Below are positions 1 through 38,620 of a stretch of DNA of 64,000 nucleotides, in pieces. The stretch is from the NCBI RefSeq assembly GCF_028583425.1, contig NC_072800.1:94581001-94645000 (forward strand). The letters run 5' to 3'. Position 1 is the first letter of the stretch. Each line of letters opens with the position of its first letter. The stretch comes from Eublepharis macularius (lineage: Eukaryota; Chordata; Lepidosauria; Squamata; Eublepharidae). Position numbers and translations under genes: made by a program. The notes under the pieces were generated by a model. That model worked only from the letters and a program-made list of their open reading frames with translations, was not told where the DNA came from and ran no database searches.

Positions 1-357
1 CGCTTGGAATTGTGCCTGGAAACAATGGACAGCCAGTGCAGAACTTTCAGCGCTGGGGCGATGCCATTCCCAAATCCAGCCCCTGAGGTGGCTTTGCAAA
101 GGGAACCTGGAGAAGGAAGTCTGGGTGGCTTAAACAACACATGAGCCCCTCCCCTGGGAGGCAGCCCCCACCCAACCCTGTCCCCATTATTACCAAGTAG
201 GCTCCTTGACCCTGCCACAGTTCAAGGGTTAGGGGCTCTGATTCCTTCTCTTTTGTTAGTCCCTGATGCCCCTCGTTGTTTGTGCTTGCATTGCCCTCGG
301 GTCTTGTGGCTGTCGGGACCCTGGGCCATCCCGCTGACTGCTCTCTGCCCTGAACAG

Positions 358-26556
<26,199 letters not shown>

Positions 26557-28240
26557 CACTACCTGCGCGTACCAGAGGAACGCGGAAGGGAAGTGGGCTT
26601 GCTGCGAGCAGCTGCCCCAGTTGAGACCAAACTGCCTTTTCCATTCCGTGTACGGGAGGCAGGGCGATGATGCTGGTGAACAACGAGACACACACACACA
26701 CACACACACACCCCTTGCCTCCTGCTGTACTTTCAAGAACGGGGGGCAAGTCAATCAGGACAACCTCGCCCTGTTGACTCTGCTAGACTTTTGAAACCTG
26801 TCAGTGCCGGCCGGGTCTTGGGAATGTGACGGGAGGATGGACGGGGGCAGAGCAGTGGTTCTCAGCCTCTGGTGTTTCTACAGGCATACTGTTGATTATA
26901 TTTATCATTTATGGTACGTCTTAAAGAGATACAAAAAATGCAGAAGTACACTGGATAATCTTTGGCAGGTAAGGAGTCGGTGGGAAGCCCCCCGTCAAAG
27001 ACCCTCACTGGTGGGCACGGGGAGCGGGAGCGGGAGAACCAGCAAGGCCAGGCCAGAAGGTCACAGGTGACTAATTCATGCAGGTAGGGCAGGTCACGTT
27101 CGCAGGTGGATAAGAGGATGGAGGGACAGTGAATTCTTAGTCACCGTTATTGATACATCCATGAGGCTGCCTTACACTGAACCAGAATACGGCTCCATCA
27201 GGGTCACTATTGTCTACTCAGACCGGCAGCTGCTCTCCAGGGTCCCGGGCAGAGGAAGGCCTTTCCCATCACCCACCCCCTGATGCTTTTAATTGGAGAA
27301 GCTGGGATTGAACCTGGGACCTTCTGCATGCCAAGCAGAGGTTCTACCCCAGAGCCACAGCCCCTCCCATGCACCCTCCTGGAGTACGTCTGCGTCTCAC
27401 CAGTGGTGTGTGTCCCTGCTGGTGAGAACCACTGTACTGAGAGACTATGGGTATTGCTCTCAAGCTGTTCTGCTCAGGGGAATCCAGAGAGTGATTGCTT
27501 GTCACCCCCCACCCTGAGTCCTCCCCTCTGAAGTTCTGAAAGGTTCCCCTCATGTTCTATACACATCCGAGGCTCCTTGACAAAATCGGAGGATGTGGAT
27601 GCCGTGGTGCCCCTGGGCCAAGGTCCCCGGGAACGCTTCCTGCCTACTGCCCTGAGTGACAGGGCTGCAGGTGCCCCTATTCTCTCTGCTTCAGACCACA
27701 TACTGACAGTTCATGGAATTTGCTGGGTGGCGGCTGGATGCCAGGAGGGAGGGTGTGGAAGCCATGCTCCATGCTGGGAGTGCTGAAGTGACCTGCCCTC
27801 TGCTCGTCTGTCGTCTCCTGGGTGTGATTCCGGGAGCTGGTTTTGGCGAGAGGCCTCCTTGATTGCCTGCACAGGCCGAAGGTGCCCTCTGAAGCCTGAT
27901 GATCCTCCGTGTTTTATTGGCAAGGAGGTGCCAGCAGAAAGTCACCCAGCTGGCCGCACCTTTGCCTCGGGAACGCCTTTCTGCCACGGTCAACCAGATC
28001 CTGTCCTTGGGGGGGTTTCTGAGGCGCTGTGAGACTCCGTTGGTTGGGCAGTCATTGGCTGGCTGGAGACGATTCAGGGTTATTTGAGAAGTACTGTTTT
28101 GAAAATGTGTGGGTTTATATTTTAAAGTATTGTTTGTATAATATTTTATATCGGTATGTGGTTTCTCCATGGCTGTGAACCCACTCCTGAGCCCTTGTGA
28201 TCTAGTTTGGGCTGTCTGTATATGAATAATAAAGACAGCA
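26557..28240 (+). other. Probable 3' UTR and poly-A signal of the KRBA1-like gene
   Basis: No further convincing coding exon is visible. The first good poly-A signal is AATAAA at 28228-28233. The stretch contains a CA microsatellite near 26691 and a tRNA-derived SINE (about 27155-27370, minus). The UTR extent is inferred. Confidence 0.4.
27155..27370 (-). repeat. tRNA-derived SINE, reverse
   Basis: Reverse of a head with GATTGAACCTGGGACCTTCT and AGCCACAGCCCC; the body includes GGCTGCCTTACACTGAACCA. A forward relative lies at 61375-61530. Confidence 0.7.
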
Positions 28241-28464
28241 GAGGGGACAGGTGGCCTGAAAGAGCCTCCATGGGGTGCCTGAGGGGTGTTAGCCATCATT
28301 CACCAAGCCAGGTCCTCACAGGAGACCCTTTCCCTGTTCCAACTTGGGGGGAGGTCACAGAGAACCCACTCTGATCCCTCGCTGCCCCTGTGAGGCACAT
28401 CGCTACGGAGCGTCCCTTTTCCCACATGGCTCCTTGGCCTTCAACACTGAACTATAACAACCTA

Positions 28465-28900
28465 ATAATATTCGATTTATATTCCGCCCTTCAGGACAAC
28501 TTTACACCCACTCAGAGTGGTTTACAAAGTGTGTTGTTGTTATCCCCACAAGAACAATCACCCTGTCAGGTGGGTGGGGCTGAGAGAGCTCTGAGAGAGC
28601 TGTGACTGACCAAAGGCTGCCCAGTTGGCTTCAAGCAGAGAAGTGGGGAATCGAACCTGGTTCTCCAGAGTCCCGCCGCTCTTAACCATTACACCAAAAT
28701 TAACGCCCACTCAGTGCAGTTTACAAAATGGTTATCCTCTCAACAATTGTCCTGTGAGGTGGGTGGGGCTGAGAGAGCACTGAGAGAGCTGTGAGTGACC
28801 CAGGGTCACCCAGCTGGCTTCAAGCGGAGGGGAGGGGCGGGAGTCGAATCCGGCTCTCCAGATTAGAGCCTTGCTGCTCTTAACCACTACAGCAGATTGG
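28465..28900 (-). repeat. Two tRNA-derived SINE copies in tandem, reverse
   Basis: Both copies carry GTGGGTGGGGCTGAGAGAG, the TGGCTTCAAGC segment and a tRNA-like end CTCTTAACCA(T/C)TACA. The second copy starts at about 28695 and lacks the far tail. Confidence 0.75.
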
Positions 28901-31900
28901 CTCTGCAGGCAGACAATTCAGGCCGCAAGGCTTCCTCTCCACGGTGGAGTTTCTGCAGAGTGCTTGGAGAATCTTGGCCTGTCGTGCAGCTGTTCCAGAT
29001 GCTGGTTCTGTGATATGATATTGGGGGCAATCTCGTTCCAAGAGCCTCGCTGGTTCTCACAAGTGGAACTCAACCTACGCTCCCCTCCCTCGAGTCAGGG
29101 GCCCCTCTCTGTCCAGTAAAGCCGACTGGGCTCACTTCTGAGGAGTGCTGCGTGTGAACAGTTAGCCCCAGGCGCTTGCGTATCTGCCACAGAACTTATC
29201 CTCTTCCCGTGGGCGTTGAGCAGTCACACAAATCAGTTGAGTAGACGATGCCTGATAAATACATATTTTTTAAAAATTATTTATGAACGTTATTACCTGT
29301 GCTGATGCTTTGTGATAAACTAGCTTAGCATATCTCTAGTAGCCAAATGGCCCCTGCATGAGAATGCTTAAATCTGAGAACTGGGACCACTTGGCTACAA
29401 GCCAGATGCTTATGCAACCTTAAAGGACTCCTCAGGGTTGCAAAAAAATCTAAGTTGAAAAAATCACATTGGGGTGTAAATCCCAAAACAAAAGCATTTT
29501 CTGTGCCCATGCAGGAAGTACACTTACCGGTTCCTCTGTCAGCAACGAAGGCTGGGAGGGCTGGCAGCTACGGTGACAAGTGAGGTGGGGCAGCTGACTT
29601 CTCACCCCCAGTCATCCCCTTACTTCCTAAGGGCCTGGCAGTGGAGGAGGGAGGGACCCACACCAGGCCCAAGCTGAAGTCTGTGTCTTGCCAAAGACCA
29701 CCAGTAAAGGGGGGGGGAGACTGTGAAGCTGTGCTTGGGGGGCCTGTGGGGGAACCACCAGCACTGTGCCAGAGTTGGGAGGGAGCCACTGCTGAGCAGA
29801 AGTTAGAGGCAGGGCTGGGGAGCAAGCGGCTGCCTCTGGGGTGCTAAGGGGGAGATTCCTTTTTGAATGCTCCCTGTAGCTCTCTCCTCCATTCTCATGG
29901 GGGCCACTCTTGTTCTGCTTAAAACTGGGAATGGCTGAAAAACATTTAAAGAAACTGATGCGGGAGAGCTGCAAGCGGTGTGGGTGGGCAAACTGGTCTG
30001 TGGTATCCCGCTAAAGGGCAGAGAGGATGCACCTGATGAGAATCCTAGAAATGAAGCAATCCGCCTGCCCAAATGGGAAAGCCCCTGGCCAGCAGGGTGG
30101 CTTGGGACAGGACACCAGCGCTGGAGGAGACGAGGTGCGGGTCTCCTTGCACTGGCCGGGCATTGACCAAGCAGCCCCAGGCTCGGATGGGGTTGACCTT
30201 GTCTGTCCGTGGTCCTCCAGGGATGCTCTCGGTACGTTCAAGGGCCAGTGCGCCCATGGCTCCAGCAACCGTTTCCCTGCAAATCGTGGCAAGTCAGTAA
30301 AGGGCAGCCAGATTCGTTCTTTGAGTGCGCAGACTGTGCATTTAGCTTCCGTTTTACAGCCACCAGACAAGAGTGGTAATGTACCACGCCTGTATTTTCC
30401 ATTGGACAAGATTTTGCATTGGATACTGCCTTCCAGGACTCCACACAAGACCGCTTCTCAGAGGTGACCTTCAGTTATGGGCCTTCAACACATGAACGCA
30501 TCTCCACTTTGCTGGATCATACCAAGGGTCCACCTAGCCCCGTGATTGGCCAGATACTTGAGAGAGGCCCGTAAGTATGGCATGAAGGCACTCACTGTCT
30601 CCTGTCGCCCCCAGCCACCAATATTCAAAGGTAGGTTGGATCTGAACATGGAGGGTCCCTTTAGTTTGTTATGGCTTGAAGCTACTGAAAGAACATGGGT
30701 TTGTCTAATCACCTTTTAAAACTATTACTGTGACTATTACCATATCAGTGGTTCTTTTAAAGTGTCCGTTTAATGGGGTAAATGGAGTCAATCCTTTTCT
30801 CCTTTTCAGTGACATACTGGTAAAAAAGGCTTTGCAGTGACACAAATTGAGGAGCACTTTATTTGCACTTTCTTTTCATTGAAACCAAAAAGCTGGAATT
30901 GGAGGGAGAAAATGGGGTGTGCACATGTGGAAAGGAGTTAAACACGCACTTCATTGCAAAAAAAACTTCCACCCAATTCGAGGCAGAGAATTGGTGCCTG
31001 GAGTGTGGCAGTATGACTTTATGAAGCCAAGTCAAGCCAAGTGTCCACTCCCACCTTCTGTGAAGGGTCAGTGTTCAAAGTATCATACTGGTATTCCCCC
31101 ATGCCATCCCCTACACATTTATCTACGTCGGAGAAATGGGTACCACTACTCCTCACCCCTCCACCCACAGGGATCAAGCAACTTGGAGATGGCTTTCTTT
31201 TTTCAGTGAGAGAGCAGAGCAGAGGGGGAAAGAATTGAAATAAGCCCCAGCACGCACAAGGCGCTCCTCGCAGTGCAACCCCCCCCCCGCCCCTCCCCAC
31301 ACCAATTTAAGCAGTCATCCCAGCTTCTGCTTTCTTGACTCAGTGCTAGAGCTTCAAGAGGTAGAAATTCAACAGCTGCGGAGAGCTTTCGTGCTTGGGG
31401 ATCCCACCAGCCTGGATTTGGCCTGGCCAGTTCAAGGAAGGGAAATACAGAAGCAACCAATTGAGGTACCAGCCCGTGCTGACAAACGCACACTGGCACA
31501 ATAGCATCCAGGTGTGGATTCAAAATGGAGTCTCTGGCACTAAAAGACATTGCTTGGTAGAGAAGAGTTTACAGTTTGCTCACAGTAAGTTTGCAACATT
31601 CTTATTTTTTAATTAAAAGATCCACCACCCCTCGCCACTTAGAGGGAAAACAGCGTTGATATTTGCTAGATGAACACAATAGTAATCCACTTACAGATTC
31701 AATTTCAAGAATTCAAAATGCTTCCTTGTATTCTTTCTGTCGGTCGGTCTGTCTAGTACTGCTCATATGGCAGAAATTACAATGGGACAAACCCTACTCA
31801 GCATCATTGCTCTGGTGTTCAGTTATTGCCTCTGTATATTTTGCCACAGAAAGAGTAACAGAATCATTTGTATTTGATAATAATATGTGCTCTCATAATT

Positions 31901-32190
31901 AGGTAGTTCGATATTCCATTAAACTCAATAGTTTAATAGAGCATCTGCATGAGGGAAGGGGCTTTGAGTGTGCAAGGGAAGCTGAGAGCAGCAACACCGT
32001 ATGGTAGCAGGCTAATTTATCTGTGACTTCTTAGAGCTTCTGAGCGGCCCAGCATGGAAATTTATTTCACAAATACTGGACAGACTCAGAGCTTCAGTTC
32101 AGGTATGAAAACAGGTCTTTAGAAAACCTGCTTCTCAGTACAAAGTATGTGGATTCTTCTTTCACTCTTTCCCATCAAGGTACACAGAGA
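28900..32190. other. Intergenic region between convergent genes
   Basis: No gene is supported. Open frames here are short and lack family signals or splice sites. A C-rich/AC stretch and old undated sequence are all I can see. The ends of the KRBA1-like gene (about 28.24 kb) and the zinc-finger gene (about 32.2 kb) face each other across it. Confidence 0.5.
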
Positions 32191-32209
32191 CTTGCTTAGC
32201 ATTTAAATC

Positions 32210-32215
32210 TTTATT
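32210..32215 (-). terminator. Poly-A signal of the zinc-finger gene
   Basis: AATAAA on the minus strand, about 355 bases after the stop codon. Confidence 0.55.
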
Positions 32216-32569
32216 CATTATGGAAATAAACTTTGATCTATTTAATTGAGCAAGATTATCATATATAAATGAATCCAATAAGCATTAAACATATGCATGC
32301 AATTAAAAGTAAAACTCAACATTTCTTAAGACCATTTAAAATCAACTCAAGCTTAGTCTACTATGAAATTCATTGAAATTTCCATAGAGACACAGACATA
32401 CATCCTGTGTGAGATTTCCTCATCAAAATGCCAGCTTCTCATACTAAATGGCATGTGCTGTCTATACTGACATCTCTTTAAGATCTTTTACTTGTGACAA
32501 CACATGCTCAAAGCACATTACCAAGACCTCTCATGCCACAGCTGGACATGCCCCAGCCATGGGGGCAGT

Positions 32570-33804
32570 TCACTCCTTGCATGGGTTCTTCATGTGCTTC
32601 ACCAGATCGTTTTTCCGGTGGTACCCCTTGTCACAGTGGGGGCACTGAAAGGGCTTCTCCCCTGTGTGGACTCTCAGGTGGGTTGTCAGTTCCCGCTGCG
32701 TGCGCAGCCTCTTCCCACACTGACTGCACTGCGGCCGCTCTGCGGTGTGGACTTGCTCATGCTTCTGACACATCCTGTTCTGCCGGAAGCTCTTCTCGCA
32801 GTAGCTGCACTTGAAGGGCTTCTCCCCAGTGTGGATCTGCTGGTGGCTCTGGAGACTGTCCTTGGTGGTGAACCGTTTCTCGCACTCGGGGCAGGCGAAG
32901 GGTCTCTCTCCAGTGTGAGTTCTCAGGTGCTTCGTAAGTGCGCTCTTGCGGCGGAAGCTGCTCTCGCATTCGGTACATTTGTGAGGCCGCTCGCCACTGT
33001 GGATGCTCTGGTGGGACCTGAGGAGGGTCTTCTGCTTAAAGGTTTTGTCGCAGTAGCTACACTGGTAGAGAGGGTCTTCCAGGTGGGATCGCTGGTGGTA
33101 CATCAGCTGGGCTTTCGTGGTGTGGCATTTCCCACATTCCGCACACACAAATGGCTTCTCTCCAGAGTGAGTGCTCCGGTGATACTTCAGGGCCACCTGC
33201 GTCCTGAATTTTTTTCCACACTCAGCACATGGGTAAGGCCCCAAATGGCTCTTCTGGTGGAGCCGCAGGACTTTCTTTATAATGAAACTTTTCCCGCATT
33301 CATTGCATTGATATGGTTTATCCCCCGTGTGAAGTTTCTCATGCCGAGTGAGGTACACCTTCTCCATGAACCTCCTCCCACACTCGGAGCATTTGAAGGG
33401 CTTTTCACCCGAGTGGATCATGACATGCCTGCGGAGGTTTGCCTTCTGGCTGAACTGTTTCCCACAGTCCTTGCACTGAAAGGGCTTCTCTCCCGTGTGG
33501 GTTCTCTCGTGCACTATTAAGTGTTCGCTGCGATTGAACCTCCTCCCACAAGTCGGACAGGTGTATGGTTTCTCTCCAGTGTGGATTTTCTTGTGTGTAA
33601 ACAAGTTTCTCCGGCTGCCAATGGTTTTCCCACAATAATTACACTTGTAGCCTCTCTTATGCTTAAGTGGACACTCACTCGGTGTGGAAGGGCCTCTGAG
33701 CCGAGGAGAGCTGCTCCTCCGTGGGCATCGATTGCTCTTTTTTAGTATTTCAGAGGCAGTCTCTTGAGGCCTTGGAGTGGGATAAGGTCTACTTCCTTTC
33801 CTAG
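32570..33804 (-). CDS. Zinc-finger exon, 13 fingers
   Basis: Acceptor CTTTTGGCAG before 33804. A Ser/Arg/Pro spacer precedes 12 C2H2 fingers and a terminal C2HC finger. All Zn ligands look intact; fingers 5 and 7 have shortened or altered linkers (SHLG, SHLEDP). The stop follows NPCKE. Confidence 0.93.
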
Positions 33805-36800
33805 CTGCCAAAAGAAGGATTGAGACATTTGTTAATTTATTTTTTAAAAGACCAGCATAATCAATATTCAGACATTTTCCAACATATTTCACTGACAGCC
33901 ATTTTTGGACACACAACCAGGGCAGGACAGCAGCCATTCCAAAAGTTTCTATGCTCGGAACTGGGTTTTAGTCTGGCTTGGTTTGACATCCTGCAAATGT
34001 CAAACCAGTTTGGGCACTGGAGAAGACTGGAGGGATCATTCCACCGTGTCCCCTGTGCCTTTCTAACTTGCAGGGCTTGGGGCGGCACCAGCCCACCTGT
34101 TCCTCTTCGGGAAGGAAGACCCCTCTCCCCAGCCAGGCATGGTGGTCAGCTCATTAACTGCACACACTCTTAAAACTCTTGCAAAGCAAAACAAAAACCC
34201 CAGAAACTTGACGTTGTCTTTTTTGCCTGGGAAGAAGCTTTATACAGATTTATACTCCCTTCCACCTCACCTGCCACCTGAGCTCCAAAAGAGCCCTTCA
34301 AGCTGCCACTGTCAGTCGCCTTTCAAACAGCACAGCTCAACAAGCCTCCTGCTTGCTTGGGATTCTGGCTTGCTGCCGTTTGGTTCTGTTGGGCTTTGTT
34401 GGTTAAGCTTGCAAGGAAGTAATGTCAAACCAGAGAATCCCAAGCAAGGGGGAGGGGACAGGCCATGGAGTTTAATAGCCTTGGAAAAGATTCACCATAG
34501 GAAACAACGGAAGAGTGGCTGGGGCAGCTTGTTAACAGGCCCACAGAATTGGACCCTGGTGTCCAATCCTCTTGAAATTTGGGGAGGAGGAGTTTAGTGC
34601 ACAGTCAAGAGTAGGTTCCCTGCTTTAAAAATGCACCCCCTCCCATCCTCCTGGGCATTCTTTTCATTAGGGTATAATGGCTGGTGAAATCCAAGATCCT
34701 TGAACCTCAATCAGAGAATCTGACCTGGATTCCAGGGACACCAAACTTTTTTGGTATTCCTGAAACTCAGATCCAGATCACCTAGATCACCCCTATCGAT
34801 GACAGTAGACATGGTACATTCTTAGTGGAAGATTTTAAAGGTAGGGGCACTTCACATGCTTTATGCATAATTTAAAACGTACTGTCTTAGGTAACTTAAG
34901 GGTTCCATTCAGTTCAAGTGGCTGGTACATGTCTGCACCTAAGCAGACAAAAAATGACTTCCTTCATCTCCCTTTACTTTCCAGACAGCCTGATGTGCAG
35001 GAGGCAGCTTCACGCAGTGATAACCTGCAAAGGTCCACACATCAAACTGGAAGAACTGGCACTCCCCAACCCAGCCCACGCCCAAGACAGAGATGCTGCC
35101 TGCCCCTGATGCCCACCATTCAGCTGCTTCTCACCCACGCAGGGGAACCAGGGGGTCTCCGTTGGCTCCTCGTCATACCATTCCTGCCCTTGTTCAAGCC
35201 TGGAAAGGAGCAGCGGTTTCGCAGTCATCAGGCCTGCAAAGGGAGAAAGAGATGTTACTCAAGAGTAATTCCAGGAGAACTCCCAGCTTGGCAGCCCTAC
35301 TTCAAAGAGACCTAGGTACCCTGGAAAATCCAGCTCTTCCTGCTGTCAGGAAAACACGCAAGCATAATTAGAAGGACCTAGCTCCAGGCTTGCATTTTAA
35401 GCTCAGTTTCACATTGGATGGCTCATCTGCTGCTTGGACTCCTGAAGACTCATTCCTAGGCTCAGTTTTACCCTCCACTGCTGGGACTCGGGAGAGGACC
35501 CTCTAAAGGACTTCATTTCACCCTGGGTCATTACCCTGCTCTCACACTGCAGGGATCAGCCCACGTATAGGTCTTCCTCCCTCTCTTCTCTAACCTCTTC
35601 ATTCCTCAGTCCTGCTTGGACTAACTATGAGTGGATACATCTAGTTTATCAGCAGGTTTCAGCTAAAATTGTTTAACTGCTTAGGATCACAGAACTGGAA
35701 GGGATTTCCAGTGTCATCTAGTCCAACCACCTGCATAATGCAGGAAATTCACAACTACTCCCCCCCCCCCACACACACACACCGAGTGACCCCCCCCCCT
35801 GCTCCACGCCCAGAAGATGGCAAAAAGCCTCCAGGATCCCAAGCCAAACTGGCCTGGGGGAAATTCCTTAGTTCCCTCGTCTGTGTGATTTTGCATTCCC
35901 TGTTCTTTGAAACAGTTCTAGTACTGTCTGTAACCTTCACATACCTTGTAAACTGCCTTATTTTGCTTTTCTTTATATATATATATATATATATATTTAA
36001 TAAAGATTAAATAGTTCAGTTCAGGTGCCGTTTCTCCCCACTCACAATTCCACTAGAAATATTGTCCCTAAGATGTATTTATTTATTGTTTAAAATACTT
36101 GCCGCCTTTCTCATGAGCATCTCAAGACAGTTCACAACAATGCAAAAGCAGTATTATACAACAAAATATTAAAAACAACAATATAGAAATACTAAAACCA
36201 GTCTAAAGATGTAATTCTGAGAACACTTTCCTGGGAGTAAGCACCACTGAATAAAATAAGAGTTACACCTGAGAAAACCTGTTTAGAAGTGTTCTCTTAA
36301 AACACCTTATGCCCACCAGCAAATTCCGCCCCCCCCCCCCCCCAGGCTCAAGCTACCACAGAAAGCCAGACTGAACACTCGCGGTCCCTTGCCCAGGCCA
36401 GGAGCACATGCGAAGGCCGCATGTAGGCGGCTCCCTAATTCCTGTGGTGTGAACAACTTACAGTGGCAGGAATTTCCAGAGTTTGCAGGGGGCAGCTGGA
36501 AGGTAAAATCGGTTCAGATAAGATTGGTTACCACAGGAAGAGGCACCAACTAGGTTAAGATTTAATGGAGAAACGCATCCAGAGCAGAAATCCCCCGCCT
36601 CAGCTATGGAACACCCTTCCTCTGCAGGCCCCCATAAGTCTGTGCAGAATTATCTTCTAGAACCTCTGCAGTGTGCAGCTTTCCTGCTTCTGCTGCCTAT
36701 CCGTATTATGATGTCCAGCTGTGATTTTTCTTCGCTTGCAGAAGTGGGAGCTCTGCTTAATTGCATTTCCCCAGCTTGTTACCCACCCTGAGCCCTCAGG

Positions 36801-38620
36801 AAGAGATGGGGCTGTGTTTTAACAAAAAACTGTGACTACGCAGCCAGTCTAGCTCCAAAGAACTGAGCTGGGAGGGGGCAGCCAAGGGCTCTGGGTTTTT
36901 GAGCCAGTCTCAATCCACCATCTCCCACAAACATGTTTCTAGACCTTTAAACCAACCAAAGAATGAATGAATCATATTTTACCTAGAAACACCAGACTGG
37001 CATAATTGTCAGCTGTCACATCCCGGTACACTTCCTTCTGAGATGCAGACAACATTCCCCATTCTTCTCGGGAGAAGCGGACGGTGACATCAGCAAATGT
37101 CAAAGCAACCTAGAGTTAAAAATGTCACAGATCAGGCTAATTTAGATTCACCCTCCTCATGGGGAGCCATCTGATGTATGAGTTTGCTAGAAACACCTTT
37201 TGCTAACGCAGCATAGAATACATCAGACTTCAAACCACGCTGCTAGGCTTTAATTACTCCTTCCAGCTCCTTTCCCCTTGGCACACACAACATCTTTGCA
37301 CTGATGCTGTTTATGGATTCTCTCCACAAAGGGACAAAGATTGGGGACAGGTACTTCAGAGAAATACCAGATTTCATCAGGGCTACAGGTGTATAATTTT
37401 TGGAAATGTTGAAACCATAGGAGAAAAACACTTGAGGGGAATTTGGGAGGAAAGTAAACAATACTTAAAAGCATCTAAAGAGCCTCACAGGATCAGACAA
37501 GTGGACCATCTAGTCCTGCATCCTGTTTCACATAGTGGCCAACCAGTGTGTAGAGGCCCCTTCGGAGGTTCACTGCCTGAATGTGCAGGTTCCTGTTAGT
37601 CACCCAGGCTAGCAGCCACTGCCAGACCTCTTCTCCACAACTCTGTCTAACCCCCTTTTAAAGCCATCTGTGCCTGTAGCCATCACCACAGCAGCAAATT
37701 CCTTACTTCTCTCAAACATGAACCTATTTTGTTCCTCTTAGGGCATAAAATGCGTCATTTATAAGTTTGTTAGCATCAACTGGCGTATTTAAGGAATTTA
37801 CAAGAAAAAAGTTTCCCTTTTCTACCATGTTAGTAAAACATCCAACAGTAAAACAAAAGCGAGCTGCAAACTGCTGCTCCTCCTGCTATTTTAGCACATT
37901 TCACTGTTCAGAGAGAGAGTGTGTGTGTGCATGTGCAGTTTCAGGTGGGCAGCTGTGCTGGTCTGCAGCAGCAAAACAAGATTCGAGTCCAGCAGAACCT
38001 TCGAGACCAACCAGATTTGCAGAGGATGAGCTCTCAAAGTCTGGCGAAGCTCCCTGACGAAGGGCCCTCTGACTCTCGAAAGCGCACGCCCTCGAAAACT
38101 GGCTGGTCTCTTCGGTGCTCCTGGGCCCGAATCTTGTGTTTTTGTACGTATGGCAGGCAGGCTTTCCCCACTGGGGGGCATGAGAAGAAACTCTCCCAGA
38201 TTTTTGTACATCCCAAGGGGAAAACTCTCCTCAGGAGCCCCCCCCCCCCCCAGCGCTGCCCAATCTTCCCGAAGGCAACAACGGGAACCTCTGGGTGGGG
38301 GACGCCTGAGGAAGGGCCCCCCCTTACCTTGCCAGTCGCCCCCCGCCCCGCCCCGCCCCGCCCCCCCTCGCGGGGCTCCATTGCCGGGCTGGGCCTGACG
38401 CTGCCCTCGAGGCTCCAGCCCCTCCCCGCGAGCTTCAGCGGCCGGAGCCGGACCAGAGCGAGTGGCGCCCCCTGTGCGGCCTCTCGCCCTTCCAGGCGGG
38501 CCAGTCGCGGCGGCGGCGGCCCATTGCAGAGGTCCGCCTGAGGCCCGGCCCCGAGGAGGCCTCCAGGAGACCCACCTTCGCCGGGGCCCGTCGGGCCTGC
38601 CTGGCCGCCCTCTTCCTCAT
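32570..38620 (-). CDS. KRAB C2H2 zinc-finger protein (4 coding exons)
   Basis: Minus-strand exons are 38620-38576 (start), 37109-36983, 35233-35135 and 33804-32570 (stop), about 501 residues. Exon 1 gives [15 protein letters not shown]. Exon 2 is the canonical 127-bp KRAB A box ([17 protein letters not shown]). Exon 3 is a 99-bp B-box-like exon ([19 protein letters not shown]). Exon 4 starts ARKGSRPYP and holds 13 linked fingers with HTGEKP linkers; the last is C2HC (HMKNPC). Phases 0, 1 and 1 agree at every junction. The expected role is a nuclear, sequence-specific DNA-binding repressor that recruits TRIM28 through the KRAB A box; this is family knowledge. An upstream in-frame ATG at 38800 would add 60 residues, but it may lie before the transcription start. 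By position this could correspond to a gene of the human 7q36 zinc-finger group, but I assign no symbol. Confidence 0.88.
34600..35100. other. Zinc-finger gene intron, no further feature
   Basis: Between the B-box exon and the finger exon. The frame past 35135 stays open for a while ([10 protein letters not shown]), but the donor at 35134 gives the right phase, so the rest is treated as intron. Confidence 0.5.
35135..35233 (-). CDS. KRAB B-box-like exon of the zinc-finger gene
   Basis: Acceptor CTTTGCAG and donor GTGAGAAG. 99 bases, phase 1 to 1. [13 protein letters not shown] matches the KRAB B-box core; ends TPWFPCV. Confidence 0.88.
35683..35885 (-). repeat. CR1-like LINE 3' end, reverse
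   Basis: GATCACAGAACTGGAAGGGA then TCATCTAGTCCAACCACCTG is the mirrored 3' end typical of CR1 elements in sauropsids; decayed, with C and CA runs inside. Confidence 0.6.
36983..37109 (-). CDS. KRAB A-box exon of the zinc-finger gene
   Basis: Acceptor CTCTAG before 37109 and donor GTAAAA after 36983. 127 bases, phase 0 to 1. Reads [20 protein letters not shown] and ends NYASLVFLG; the FADV, EEW and YRDV core residues are present, so TRIM28 binding looks possible. Confidence 0.93.
37480..37735. repeat. Unclassified squamate interspersed repeat
   Basis: GGACCATCTAGTCCTGCATC, CCTGTTTCACATAGTGGCCA and TAACCCCCTTTTAAAGCCAT match the copies at 18.2 and 20.1 kb. Confidence 0.5.
37935..38135. repeat. 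Penelope-like tail, inverted pair
   Basis: Left arm AAGATTCGAGTCCAGCAGAA is the mirror of the right-hand end CGAATCTTG. The right arm has CTGACGAAGGG ... CTCTCGAAAGC, the hammerhead-like motif of this group. It abuts the CpG island. Confidence 0.5.

Noticed and set aside
30027-30470. Plus-strand frame, and another frame reading FECADCAFSFRF that recalls half a zinc finger
   Set aside because: There is no second Zn-binding half, no splice signals and no continuation; taken as chance or unrecognisable decay.
32504-33520. Plus-strand 338-residue frame opposite the zinc-finger exon
   Set aside because: It mirrors the regular codon pattern of the finger array on the other strand.
35760-35800. 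C-rich and CA run as a regulatory site
   Set aside because: It is simple sequence inside a decayed CR1-like repeat.
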